Positions 1-6,280 of a DNA stretch of 33,299 bases are shown here, one piece after another. The notes beneath the pieces are model-generated. The model was not told the origin of the DNA, searched no databases, and saw only the letters and a program-made list of their open reading frames with translations. Both the position numbers and the translations under genes were made by a program. Source of the stretch: Candidatus Rokuibacteriota bacterium (GTDB lineage Bacteria; Methylomirabilota; Methylomirabilia; Rokubacteriales; CSP1-6); assembly GCA_016209385.1 (NCBI GenBank), contig JACQWB010000125.1, positions 1 through 33,299 of the forward strand. Reading direction: 5' to 3'. The stretch's first letter is position 1, and every line of letters begins with the position of its first letter.

Positions 1-108
1 ACTGAGACGGGAGACGACGGACCAGCCGCGAAACGACGATCGCTGATGAGACAGTCGATCGCGAATGGGAGACCGAATCCGGACAACCCAGACAACCGAT
101 AGATCGGC

Positions 109-176
109 GCAGCGCTTTCAGATATGGTTCTATCCGTCATGCTCACGCACGACGGATAAAAGCCTGAATGTTCGGC
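109..176 (+). other. Degenerate attC or attI-like site at array start
   Basis: An R'-like box GTTCGGC lies at 170-176. It is preceded by an 8-bp stem, TATCCGTC (131-138) with GACGGATA (151-158), around a 12-nt loop. TTTCAG (116-121) pairs with CTGAAT (164-169). The expected outer AAC box is not recognisable; GCAGCGC sits in its place. It could be a decayed attC or the integron's attI. Positions 1-108 show no gene or other feature. Confidence 0.45.
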
Positions 177-261
177 GAATAGTTCGAGGGGGCGTACGGA
201 GACGATGGGTTGACCCGTGAGAAGAAGGTTCCCGAGGACCCAGTCGGGTTCATCCAGGACG

Positions 262-555
262 GTGTTCGTTCGGGGCCGGATATTCTGGACCTACCACGTG
301 AATATGCGCCTCGCCGGCCGCTTCATCCCCCGCGAGGCGATTCTGGCAGCAGTGGACACGTATCAGCTGGTCGAGGCGTACCCGGACGACAAGTACCTGC
401 CGAGCTACTTGCTCCTCGCTCGCCACGGGGAGGAAGCGTTCCACGTGTTGTTGGCCGTGGACGTCGAAGGTGATAATGTGCGCGTTGTGACATCGTATCG
501 CCCGGATCCCGACGAGTGGCAGCCCGATCTCAAGACAAGGAGACCACGCCGATGA
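262..555 (+). CDS. DUF4258-type toxin-like protein
   Basis: A protein of about 97 aa. After a short N-terminus it carries the run HVNMRL, then EAYPDDKYLPSYLL, FHVLLAVDVEGDNVRVV and a C-terminal YRPDPDEW. This is the pattern of DUF4258 proteins encoded next to YgiT zinc-finger proteins. The family is usually regarded as RelE/MqsR-like toxins of toxin-antitoxin pairs, but activity has not been shown for most members. GTG at 262 puts HVNMRL near the N-terminus as I recall for the family; GTG at 217 is an in-frame alternative and neither has a clear Shine-Dalgarno sequence. The stop overlaps the next start as ATGA (552-555), so the pair is translationally coupled. It is the first gene of cassette 1. 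Confidence 0.8.
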   Translation: MFVRGRIFWTYHVNMRLAGRFIPREAILAAVDTYQLVEAYPDDKYLPSYLLLARHGEEAFHVLLAVDVEGDNVRVVTSYRPDPDEWQPDLKTRRPRR

Positions 556-773
556 GATGCACGGTGTGTGGAGCCCAGCTCAAGCCGACGAGGACGGATC
601 TGCCGTTCAAGGTTGGGGACATGCGCGTCGTGATCCTCAAGAACCTCCCCGTCGTCCAATGTGGCAACTGTCCCGAGTATCTCCTAGAAGACGGCGTGCT
701 CCGCCGGGTAGATGAGATCTTGGCAGGAGTCGAGCGGGGCGCCGAGCTCGAGATCATTCGCTACGCTGCGTGA
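552..773 (+). CDS. YgiT-type zinc-finger antitoxin-like protein
   Basis: A 73-aa protein with two CxxC knuckles (C3/C6 and C37/C40) spaced as in YgiT/MqsA N-terminal zinc domains, followed by a helical tail with EILAGVERGAELEI. In MqsA the zinc domain binds the toxin; this protein lacks the C-terminal HTH that MqsA uses for DNA binding, as is common in stand-alone YgiT partners of DUF4258. It overlaps the upstream toxin-like gene by 4 nt, supporting a single toxin-antitoxin operon inside one cassette. The cassette's attC begins 16 nt after the stop, the tight packing expected of cassettes. A second DUF4258-YgiT pair with the same ATGA overlap occurs at 17330-17808. Confidence 0.85.
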   Translation: MRCTVCGAQLKPTRTDLPFKVGDMRVVILKNLPVVQCGNCPEYLLEDGVLRRVDEILAGVERGAELEIIRYAA

Positions 774-789
774 GGCGCGGCGGCGTATC

Positions 790-853
790 GCCGAACAGCA
801 GGATTCAGCTGCCGGGCCGCAGAGCGGCCCGCACCTGATCCTGAGTGTTAGAC
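790..853 (+). other. attC site 1
   Basis: R''-like GCCGAAC (790-796) and R' GTTAGAC (847-853) flank an imperfect palindrome. The left arm contains CAGGATTCAG and the right arm CTGATCCTG, pairing except for one extra T on the left. The inner arms are GGGCCGC and GCGGCCC around AGA. The unpaired base in the left arm is the strand-choice feature of attC folds. The two outer boxes do not match each other, as expected when they come from neighbouring cassettes. Confidence 0.85.
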
Positions 854-858
854 ACACA

Positions 859-1647
859 ATGCCAGCGCCGCCGATACTCTCGAACAAACGCTATACGGAG
901 CCGTCTGTCTTCACCGCCGAGAACCTGCTACGCGAGGCGAGACGGCAGAAGTCATTGGCGCAGGCGCATGTCCCGAGGATCTGTGTCCTCGACCCCGATG
1001 GCGACATCGTCCGCTGGCTCATCGGAACGAATCGCGCAGAACGCTATCCTGAGTGGGGGTGCTATCACACCGACCTTTTCACCTTCGCGCAGGATGGTGT
1101 TGGGTTCGGTATCGTTGGATGCGCCGTCGGGGCGTCGTTTGCCGTCCTCGTCGCCGAGGAGCTATTCACCGCCGGCTGCGAGTTGCTGATCAGCGTGACA
1201 TCGGCCGGGCAGGTCGTCGTGGTCACTGATCCCCCCTATTTCGTTCTCATTGAGAAGGCGCTGCGTGATGAGGGGACCAGTTATCACTACCTTCCTCCAG
1301 CAGACTTCAGCCACATCAGGCCAAGCCTCCTATCGACACTCGAGGGAGTGTTCACTCATATGCCGGTGCCTATGTACCGGGGTGCCACGTGGACGACCGA
1401 CGCGCCGTTTCGCGAAACGGCGTCCGCCGTAGCTCACTGCCGGGAGCTGGGGATCATGGCCGTCGAGATGGAGGCGGCCGCTCTCTATGCCTTCGCGGAG
1501 GCAAGACATCAGTCGGTTGTTTGCCTTGCGCACGTGACTAATCGGATGGCACGCGCCGAGGGTGATTTCGAGAAAGGGGTCGCAGGCGGTAGTCAGGATG
1601 CTCTGCAGGCGGTTGCCCTCGTCGCACGTGCATGGATGAGCCACTAA
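859..1647 (+). CDS. Nucleoside phosphorylase (PNP/UDP family)
   Basis: A 262-aa protein of the PNP_UDP_1 fold, which cleaves N-glycosidic bonds of nucleosides with phosphate or, in some relatives, with water. It has the glycine-rich GIVGCAVGASFAVLVAEEL phosphate-binding region and the family hallmark MAVEMEAAALYAFAEA near residues 195-210, where the Glu-Met-Glu contacts the ribose. Length is typical of uridine or purine nucleoside phosphorylases. ATG 859 lies 11 nt after the crossover point of attC 1, a normal cassette layout; a longer upstream reading would run through the attC and is unlikely. Substrate cannot be read from sequence. Among toxin-antitoxin cassettes it may serve nucleotide salvage or act as a defence effector, since PNP-domain proteins occur in antiphage systems; this is inference. 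Confidence 0.85.
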   Translation: MPAPPILSNKRYTEPSVFTAENLLREARRQKSLAQAHVPRICVLDPDGDIVRWLIGTNRAERYPEWGCYHTDLFTFAQDGVGFGIVGCAVGASFAVLVAEELFTAGCELLISVTSAGQVVVVTDPPYFVLIEKALRDEGTSYHYLPPADFSHIRPSLLSTLEGVFTHMPVPMYRGATWTTDAPFRETASAVAHCRELGIMAVEMEAAALYAFAEARHQSVVCLAHVTNRMARAEGDFEKGVAGGSQDALQAVALVARAWMSH

Positions 1648-1693
1648 TCCGCGCCCAGTACGTAAATCCACATGCGGGCAGCCGACGAACGGT

Positions 1694-1754
1694 GTCTAAC
1701 TTCAGCTTGCAGCGCACGGCGCAGGAGCGCCGCCGCTGAACCTGGGCGTTCGGC
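1694..1754 (+). other. attC site 2
   Basis: R'' GTCTAAC (1694-1700) and R'-like GTTCGGC (1748-1754). The left arm holds TTGCAGCG and CGGCGC; the right arm holds GCGCCG, CGCTGAA and CCTG. They pair with an extra G in the left arm between TT and CAGCG. The left box matches the start of cassette 2 (TTAGAC), as expected for the end of the same cassette. Confidence 0.85.
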
Positions 1755-1781
1755 GCATCTGCGCGTACCCAGAACCGCATC

Positions 1782-2198
1782 ATGACGATAGAGAACCGTC
1801 AGCTGATCGGGCGCTATGGGACTCAGTGGGCCCGGAACACGGAGAACATCAAGGCGCTGCGTGCCCAGGGCATCCGTGAGCAGATTCGCAAGCCCCAGGC
1901 GCTGACGGATCGTCCCTTCGGCGTCAATCTGGTCCCACCTGTGACGCCCCCACAGGGTTTCGAGGCACAACTCGAGGTCTGTCTCGAGGAAAGGGTATCC
2001 GTGGTCTCGCTCTTCTGGTGTGACCCGGCGCCCTTTGTGGAGCGTTGCCGCGCAGCCGGGGTGGTTGTGATGCTCCAGGTCAATGGCCGCTGGGTCATCG
2101 AAACAAGGCACCGTGGGAAGGCATGGGAGGTTATCGTAGAGCCGGACCACGAGCGGCGGTTGCTGGTCGTCGTGACCGCGTACCCGGTCTGGGAGTGA
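1782..2198 (+). CDS. Chimeric cassette protein: nitronate monooxygenase segment inside a DUF4258-like ORF
   Basis: A 138-aa ORF with three unlike parts. Residues 1-29 are unrecognised. Residues about 30-100 (positions 1869-2081) closely resemble an internal stretch of nitronate monooxygenases, including ALTDRPFGVNLVPP and FVERCRAAG. Residues 101-138 contain KAWEVIVEPD and LLVVVTAYPV, like the C-terminal strands of DUF4258-type toxins. The monooxygenase piece lacks the FMN-binding barrel ends, so catalysis is not expected. The DUF2283 gene starts 5 nt downstream, and DUF4258-like/DUF2283 pairs are common, so this ORF was probably a toxin-like gene interrupted in frame by a captured chromosomal fragment. 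ATG 1782 lies 27 nt after the attC 2 box. It may be inactive, or an assembly chimera. Confidence 0.65.
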   Translation: MTIENRQLIGRYGTQWARNTENIKALRAQGIREQIRKPQALTDRPFGVNLVPPVTPPQGFEAQLEVCLEERVSVVSLFWCDPAPFVERCRAAGVVVMLQVNGRWVIETRHRGKAWEVIVEPDHERRLLVVVTAYPVWE

Positions 2199-2203
2199 GG
2201 GAA

Positions 2204-2473
2204 ATGAACAACTCCTACTTGGAAGTCACGTTTCGGCACGGTCGTGCCCTGGCGGCCTACCTCTACCTTCCACGGAGGCCGAACGACAAGAGCTATCGGA
2301 CGGAAAGGGCGGCGCCGGGATTGGTGATTGACTTCAACCGAAATGGCAAGCCCATTGGCATCGAGATCACCGCACCAGCCAAGTTGTCCGCGGGGGCACT
2401 CAACCGGGTCTTGCGTCGGTTGCGCCTGCCGACCCTGACGCGCGCCGACCTAGCGCCCCTTCGAGCTGCGTGA
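2204..2473 (+). CDS. DUF2283 family protein (antitoxin-like)
   Basis: An 89-aa protein. The N-terminal half reads YLEVTFRHGRALAAYLYL and the central part GLVIDFNRNGKPIGIEI, the DUF2283 pattern in which a short beta sheet ends in an acidic-glycine turn and IGIEI. The C-terminal tail (LNRVLRRLRLPTLTRADLAPL) is a short helical extension. DUF2283 genes are often found beside DUF4258-like genes and are thought to be antitoxin partners; no biochemical role is established that I can rely on. It sits 5 nt after the chimeric ORF with GAGGGAA as a ribosome site, so both are read from one transcript. The stop is 13 nt before attC 3. Longer upstream starts in this frame overlap the previous gene and are not supported. 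Confidence 0.75.
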   Translation: MNNSYLEVTFRHGRALAAYLYLPRRPNDKSYRTERAAPGLVIDFNRNGKPIGIEITAPAKLSAGALNRVLRRLRLPTLTRADLAPLRAA

Positions 2474-2486
2474 CATCCCAGGCTCT

Positions 2487-2580
2487 CGCTAACCAGCGTC
2501 TCCAGCCGACGGCCGGCGCGAAGCACAACGTTGAACCGTAGCGGCGTCGCGCCGGCCGCGGCTGAGACGCGGCGTTAGCC
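2487..2580 (+). other. attC site 3
   Basis: The longest and clearest site, 94 bp. The outer boxes are CGCTAAC (2487-2493) and GTTAGCC (2574-2580). Left arm blocks GCGTCTC, AGCCG and GGCCGGCGCG pair with right arm blocks CGCGCCGGCC, CGGCT and GAGACGC. A single unpaired C separates GCGTCTC from AGCCG on the left. The loop is about 24 nt. Confidence 0.9.
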
Positions 2581-2599
2581 CGCACAGTGGAGAACAACT

Positions 2600-2842
2600 A
2601 TGGGAAAGAGACGAACTCTGGCCGATGACGAAGCCGATCGGCAGCGGGTCCTGGAGTACGTACGGGCGCGGCCAGGAGAAAGTTGCCAGGAAGCGGAAAT
2701 CAAGAACATGACGGGCGTCGCCAAGAGCCGCGTGCGAAACCTAGTGCGTGGCGTTCTCGGTATCGACCCGGTGGAGCTTGAGGCTGGGGCTGTTCGCTGG
2801 TGTCCGCCCGAAAAGCCGAACGAGAGCTCCAAGGGGAGCTGA
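2600..2842 (+). CDS. Small winged-helix-like cassette protein, function unknown
   Basis: An 80-aa protein. Residues about 10-60 look like a compact helix-turn-helix: a helix with EADRQRVLEYVRARPGES, then CQEAEIKNMTGVAKSRVRNL as a possible turn and recognition helix. The tail (AVRWCPPEKP) could be a wing strand. I do not recognise a named family. The start ATG 2600 follows the attC 3 crossover by 25 nt, with GGAGAA about 10 nt upstream. It is the only gene of cassette 4, with about 85 nt of unassigned sequence before attC 4. It could be a small transcription regulator or a host-factor-binding protein; confidence concerns only that it is a real gene. Confidence 0.6.
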   Translation: MGKRRTLADDEADRQRVLEYVRARPGESCQEAEIKNMTGVAKSRVRNLVRGVLGIDPVELEAGAVRWCPPEKPNESSKGS

Positions 2843-2927
2843 ATTATCATAAGCGTGCGCGAGACTCGGCGTCAGTTCACGGAGATGGCGAGACCCCGGG
2901 CGGAAGGTGGTGTGCCTTCGCGAATCC

Positions 2928-2993
2928 GTGTAACGAGGCGCTTCAGCGGGCTCGCGTTGCTCGCTCCGCGGCCGCTGAGCGTGAACGCTAGAC
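2928..2993 (+). other. attC site 4 with altered crossover box
   Basis: R''-like GTGTAAC (2928-2934) and GCTAGAC (2987-2993) in the R' position. The arms GCGCTTCAGCGG on the left and CCGCTGAGCGT on the right pair with one extra T on the left. The usual GTT crossover triplet is GCT here, a change that should weaken or block recombination. Confidence 0.75.
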
Positions 2994-3015
2994 GTATGCA
3001 CGGAAGGGAAGCGCA

Positions 3016-3507
3016 GTGACGGCGAGCCTGGGGTTCCGGCTGTCAGCCATCGTGGGCGATCAATACCCAGAGATGGAGGTTCCGCCTGTCGACGAGCTGC
3101 TTGCCAGACTTCAAACTGGCGAGGTGTCCGGTGAGGCTGTGATCTACCCGACGACTGGCGATTTCCCCCGGGCGATGATTGACTGGCATGCGGGCCACGG
3201 GTTCGTCCTGCTGTGTTTCGACAACGAAGCCTCTCGAGGCCACTTCTTGGCACGGGGTCCGGTGACCAGCCAGCCCTCCGTGTCGATTGTCCTTGGCGGT
3301 CAGGCGATGGAGAGGTGGCCGCCTGAGCTCTTCGTTCCCGAGGATCTCGCGGCCGACGGCCTGCGCGTCTTTGTCGATGCCGGCCAGCGCAAGCCAAGCC
3401 TCAGGTGGGTACGCCTGGATCGGTTTCGTCGCGAGGTGGTGTGGGAAGGGCGCGCCGCGCGGAGCGCGTGGGAAGAGAGGCAACGGCGACATGGCGACGC
3501 GCGCTGA
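3016..3507 (+). CDS. Imm1-like or uncharacterised cassette protein
   Basis: A 163-aa soluble protein, with GTG 3016 preceded by GGAAGGGAAG. The middle contains strands ending in FVLLCFDNEASRGHFLA and a stretch with LGGQAMERWPPELFVP followed by a helix and QRKPSLRWV. The combination of a -PPELFVP- segment, an amphipathic helix and a late Trp recalls Imm1-type immunity proteins of contact-dependent toxins, but the match is from memory of the pattern only. The C-terminal 30 residues are basic. It opens cassette 5 and is followed after 26 nt by hicBA. If it is an immunity protein, no cognate toxin lies in the window. Confidence 0.55.
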   Translation: MTASLGFRLSAIVGDQYPEMEVPPVDELLARLQTGEVSGEAVIYPTTGDFPRAMIDWHAGHGFVLLCFDNEASRGHFLARGPVTSQPSVSIVLGGQAMERWPPELFVPEDLAADGLRVFVDAGQRKPSLRWVRLDRFRREVVWEGRAARSAWEERQRRHGDAR

Positions 3508-3533
3508 CGTATACTGATGACGGGAGGTGACTG

Positions 3534-3731
3534 ATGAGGTACAAGATCGCCCTGCGGAAAACAGAGGAGGGGTACAGCGTATCGGTGCCGGGCCTGCCAG
3601 GCTGCTGGTCCCAGGGATCGACCGAGGAGGAGGCACTCCTGAACATCCAGGACGCGATCCAGGAGTATCTCGCGGCCCGCGACCAACTTTTAGAGGGCGC
3701 GACCGTGCGCGAGGTTGAGGTTACCACGTAA
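3534..3731 (+). CDS. hicB: HicB family antitoxin
   Basis: A 65-aa protein with the partial RNase H-like HicB fold: YKIALRKTEEGYSVSVPGLPGCWSQG, then EEEALLNIQDAIQEYLAA. The GYSVSVPGLPGC strand-turn and the helix after GSTEEEA are diagnostic. It lacks a C-terminal ribbon-helix-helix or HTH, so autoregulation would depend on another element or be absent. HicB neutralises the HicA mRNA interferase by direct binding. GGGAGGTGA lies just upstream of ATG 3534. The toxin gene follows after 2 nt, the antitoxin-first order seen in many hicBA loci. A second, different hicBA pair is at 18048-18486. Confidence 0.88.
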   Translation: MRYKIALRKTEEGYSVSVPGLPGCWSQGSTEEEALLNIQDAIQEYLAARDQLLEGATVREVEVTT

Positions 3732-3733
3732 GC

Positions 3734-3946
3734 TTGCCGAAGATTCCCGGCATCAACCACCAGGATGCCGTTCGCGCCCTGCAGAAGGCCGGGTTTCGAA
3801 TTGTCCGACAGGGCAAGCATATCGTGATGAGCGACGGCATCCGGATTCTTACCATCCCCAGACACAACCCGATAAACGCGTTCACTATGGGAGGTATCGT
3901 CCGCGACGCAGGTCTCACAGAAGATGAGTTCCGGGACCTGCTATAG
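3734..3946 (+). CDS. hicA: HicA family mRNA interferase toxin
   Basis: A 70-aa double-stranded-RNA-binding-like HicA protein that would cleave mRNA when free of HicB. It has the helix DAVRALQKAGF, the catalytic histidine in GKHIVM (H29), the central strand RILTIPRHNPI and the C-terminal DAGLTEDEFRDLL typical of HicA. The usual GSH is GKH here; the histidine is kept. Start is TTG 3734, 2 nt after the hicB stop, which implies coupled and probably low translation. The stop lies 6 nt before the R'' box of the last attC. It closes cassette 5 and the array. Confidence 0.87.
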   Translation: MPKIPGINHQDAVRALQKAGFRIVRQGKHIVMSDGIRILTIPRHNPINAFTMGGIVRDAGLTEDEFRDLL

Positions 3947-3952
3947 TGCAGC

Positions 3953-4005
3953 GGCTAACAATTCGGTCCAGCCGACGAAGTCGCCGCTGTCAGCCGGCAT
4001 TACCC
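3953..4005 (+). other. Terminal, degenerate attC site 5
   Basis: The left half starts with GGCTAAC (3953-3959), then AATTCGGTCCAGCCGAC, very like classical attC left arms. Inner pairs CAGC/GCTG and CGAC/GTCG enclose GAA. The right box is ATTACCC (3999-4005), differing from GTTAGCC at two positions, as expected where flanking chromosome replaces the next cassette. It marks the right end of the array. Confidence 0.65.
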
Positions 4006-4041
4006 ATGACCACTGACGCGCCCCACCAGCGGAGCGCTGGG

Positions 4042-5010
4042 ATGGCTGAGACCGTTCTCGACGTGCGCCGCCTCAAGAAGCACTTCCCGGTCAAGCGGGG
4101 GGTGCTCAGTAGCCGGGTGCTGGGGCTGGTCAGGGCGGTCGACGGGATCAGCTTCACCGTCGAGCGCGGGGAGACCTTCGGGCTGGTCGGGGAGTCGGGG
4201 TGCGGGAAGACGACCACGGCCCGGGTCATCCTGCTTCTGGAGCGCGCCACCGAGGGGAGCATTTTCGTCTCGGGCCGGGAGATCGGAGGGCTGCGGGGGC
4301 GCGAGCTCCGGCGGCACCGCGCCTCCGTCCAGGCGGTGTTCCAGGATCCCTACAGCTCCCTCAACCCGAGGAAGCGGGTGGGGGCGATCATCGCCGAGCC
4401 GCTCGTGGTCAACCGGGCCCTCCCGCGCCCGGCCCTCCCGCGGCGCGTCGCCGAACTCCTGGACCAGGTCGGGCTGCCTCCGAAGAGCGGCGACCTCTAT
4501 CCGCACGAGTTCAGCGGGGGCCAGCGGCAGCGGATTGCCATCGCGCGGGCCCTGGCCCTGAATCCGAGCCTCGTCGTCCTCGATGAGCCTGTGTCGGCGC
4601 TGGATGTCTCCATCCGGGCCCAGATCATGAACCTGCTCAGGGATCTGCAGAAACGGCTGGGCCTCACGTACCTCCTCATCGCCCATGACCTTGCCAGCAT
4701 CCGCTACATGGCCACGAGCGTCGGGGTGATGTACCTCGGGCGACTCGTGGAAACCGCCCCGGCGGAGGAGCTGTTCTCGCGTCCGTGTCACCCCTACACC
4801 CAGGCCCTCCTCTCCGCGGCGCTGCCGTCGCACCCTGACATCAAGCGGGAGGAGGTCATCCTGCCCGGCGAAGTCCCGAGCCCGCTTCACGTTCCCTCCG
4901 GCTGTCGCTTCCACCCTCGCTGTCCGGCGGCCATGCCGGTCTGCGCCGAGGTGGATCCAGCGGCGCGGGAAGTTCGCCCGGGCCATGCCGTGGCCTGCCA
5001 CCTCTACTGA
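4042..5010 (+). CDS. Oligopeptide/dipeptide ABC transporter ATP-binding protein (DppF/OppF type)
   Basis: A 322-aa ATPase that powers uptake of peptides or related solutes through a membrane permease. Visible are Walker A GESGCGKTT (about residues 50-58), Q-loop in AVFQDPYSSLNPRKRV, signature FSGGQRQRIAIARAL (from about 157), Walker B LVVLDEPVSALDVS (about 177) and the H-loop IAHD. The C-terminal oligo_HPY region contains GCRFHPRCPAAMPVC, specific to peptide-type transporters. ATG 4042 has GGAG seven nt upstream; ATG 4006 would start at the edge of the attC with no ribosome site. No permease or binding protein lies next to it. In such operons the F-type ATPase is usually last, so the cassette array may separate it from its partners. 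Confidence 0.9.
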   Translation: MAETVLDVRRLKKHFPVKRGVLSSRVLGLVRAVDGISFTVERGETFGLVGESGCGKTTTARVILLLERATEGSIFVSGREIGGLRGRELRRHRASVQAVFQDPYSSLNPRKRVGAIIAEPLVVNRALPRPALPRRVAELLDQVGLPPKSGDLYPHEFSGGQRQRIAIARALALNPSLVVLDEPVSALDVSIRAQIMNLLRDLQKRLGLTYLLIAHDLASIRYMATSVGVMYLGRLVETAPAEELFSRPCHPYTQALLSAALPSHPDIKREEVILPGEVPSPLHVPSGCRFHPRCPAAMPVCAEVDPAAREVRPGHAVACHLY

Positions 5011-5051
5011 GCCGGTGCTCCCGGCTCTGCCCTGTCACGAGGAGGGTCGTC

Positions 5052-6152
5052 ATGACGGGTAAGGTTGCGGTGTATCAGGGGCCCGGCCAGCCGATGGAGC
5101 TCCGGGAGTACCCGTTGCCCGAGGTCGGCTCCGAGGACATCCTCGTCAGGATCCGCTGCGCGAACATCTGCGGCTCCGATCTCCACATCTGGCACGGGCG
5201 CGGGCCGGGCATGCCCCGCGGCCGCTCGGTCTCCGGCCACGAGATGGTCGGCGAGGTGTTTCGCCTGGGCCGCGAGGTGAAGCACGACTGCCTGGGCCAG
5301 GCGCTTCGGGAGGGCGACCGCATCGCCTACGCCTATTTCGTCCCGTGCGGCGCGTGCCCGGCCTGCCTCAGCGGCGGCCCCGGGTGCGCCAATCGCTACC
5401 GATTCTGGTTGGGGAGCGTGGACGAGCCGCCGCATTTCCGCGGCGCCTACGGCGAGTACTACTACCTGCGAAAGGGGCAGACGCTCTGCAAGGTCCCGGA
5501 CGAGTTGAGCGACGCCGAGGTATCCCCCGTCAACTGCGCCCTCTCGGAAGCCCTGTACGGGCTGGATGAGATCGGCGTCCGCCTGGGGGACGCGGTCGTG
5601 ATCCAGGGCGCCGGAGGGCTCGGGCTCTACGCGACGGCGCTGGCGCGAGACATGGGAGCCGGCCAGGTGATCGTGCTCGACAAGCGGGCAGAGCGGCTCG
5701 CGCTGGCGAAGGAGTTCGGCGCCACCCACGTGATCAACGTGGACGCGACAAGCGAGAAGGACCGCCGGGAGCAGGTGCGCCATCTGACCCGCGGCCACGG
5801 CGCTGACGTGGTCGCCGAGTTCGTCGGCGTCCCGAGCGTTGTCGAGGAAGGCGCTCGGCTCCTCCGGCAGGGCGGCCGCTACCTGTGGATCGGCAACATC
5901 ACTCCCGGCCTCCCGTCGGCGCTGGATCCGGGAACGGTCGTGCGCGGGGCCCAGACGGTGAAGGGCGTGATCGTGTATGAGCCCTGGGTGCTGCCGCGGG
6001 CGATCGACTTCCTGGCGCGGCGCCGGGACACCTACCCGTTCGGCAAGATCATCTCCCACGCGTTCCCGTTCGAGGAGATCAACCGCGCCTTCAAGTTCGC
6101 GGACGAGGGAGGCGCGATCCGGGTCTCGCTCCGGATGGGCGCGTCGGCGTGA
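5052..6152 (+). CDS. Zinc-dependent alcohol dehydrogenase, MDR family
   Basis: A 366-aa medium-chain dehydrogenase/reductase. The N-terminal GroES-like domain carries the catalytic zinc ligands C40 (in ANICGSDLH) and the GHE motif (H63, E64), and a structural zinc site with C99, C102, C105 and C112. The Rossmann part has QGAGGLGLYATALAR and an aspartate in VIVLDKR that favours NAD over NADP. The long insertion around CANRYRFWLGSVDEPPHFRGAYGEYYYL is unusual for simple alcohol dehydrogenases and occurs in subfamilies acting on larger substrates; the substrate is unknown. It starts 41 nt after the ABC ATPase with AGGAGGG upstream and may be co-transcribed with it. Confidence 0.9.
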   Translation: MTGKVAVYQGPGQPMELREYPLPEVGSEDILVRIRCANICGSDLHIWHGRGPGMPRGRSVSGHEMVGEVFRLGREVKHDCLGQALREGDRIAYAYFVPCGACPACLSGGPGCANRYRFWLGSVDEPPHFRGAYGEYYYLRKGQTLCKVPDELSDAEVSPVNCALSEALYGLDEIGVRLGDAVVIQGAGGLGLYATALARDMGAGQVIVLDKRAERLALAKEFGATHVINVDATSEKDRREQVRHLTRGHGADVVAEFVGVPSVVEEGARLLRQGGRYLWIGNITPGLPSALDPGTVVRGAQTVKGVIVYEPWVLPRAIDFLARRRDTYPFGKIISHAFPFEEINRAFKFADEGGAIRVSLRMGASA

Positions 6153-6280
6153 CCTCGGGCGGGCCGCGAGGGCGACGACGCGGAGGGCCCGGGTGATGAA
6201 GTCTCCCCGGCGGAGCGCAGCGGAAGTTTCTCGGCGCGAATGCGGCCCGGCTCTACGGCCTCGAGGCTCGGTAGGATGAT

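Larger units (their letters stand above)
109..4005 (+). mobile_element. Integron gene-cassette array (five cassettes, no integrase in window)
   Basis: Cassettes are bounded by attC-like sites ending at about 176, 853, 1754, 2580, 2993 and 4005. Each is an imperfect palindrome with an R''-like box ending in AAC and an R'-like box starting at the G^TT crossover. The boxes follow cassette logic. Cassette 1 starts with TTCGGC after G170 and ends with the matching box GCCGAAC at 790-796. Cassette 2 starts with TTAGAC after G847 and ends with GTCTAAC at 1694-1700. All genes are on the same strand and start close behind the crossover, as in integrons. Cargo is mostly toxin-antitoxin-like. The intI gene would be expected left of position 1, but this cannot be seen; the array could also be a cluster lacking an integrase. 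Confidence 0.85.

Noticed and set aside
4006-4041. ATG 4006 as the start of the ABC ATPase.
   Set aside because: It adjoins the attC box without a ribosome site; ATG 4042 has GGAG at good spacing and gives the usual N-terminus.
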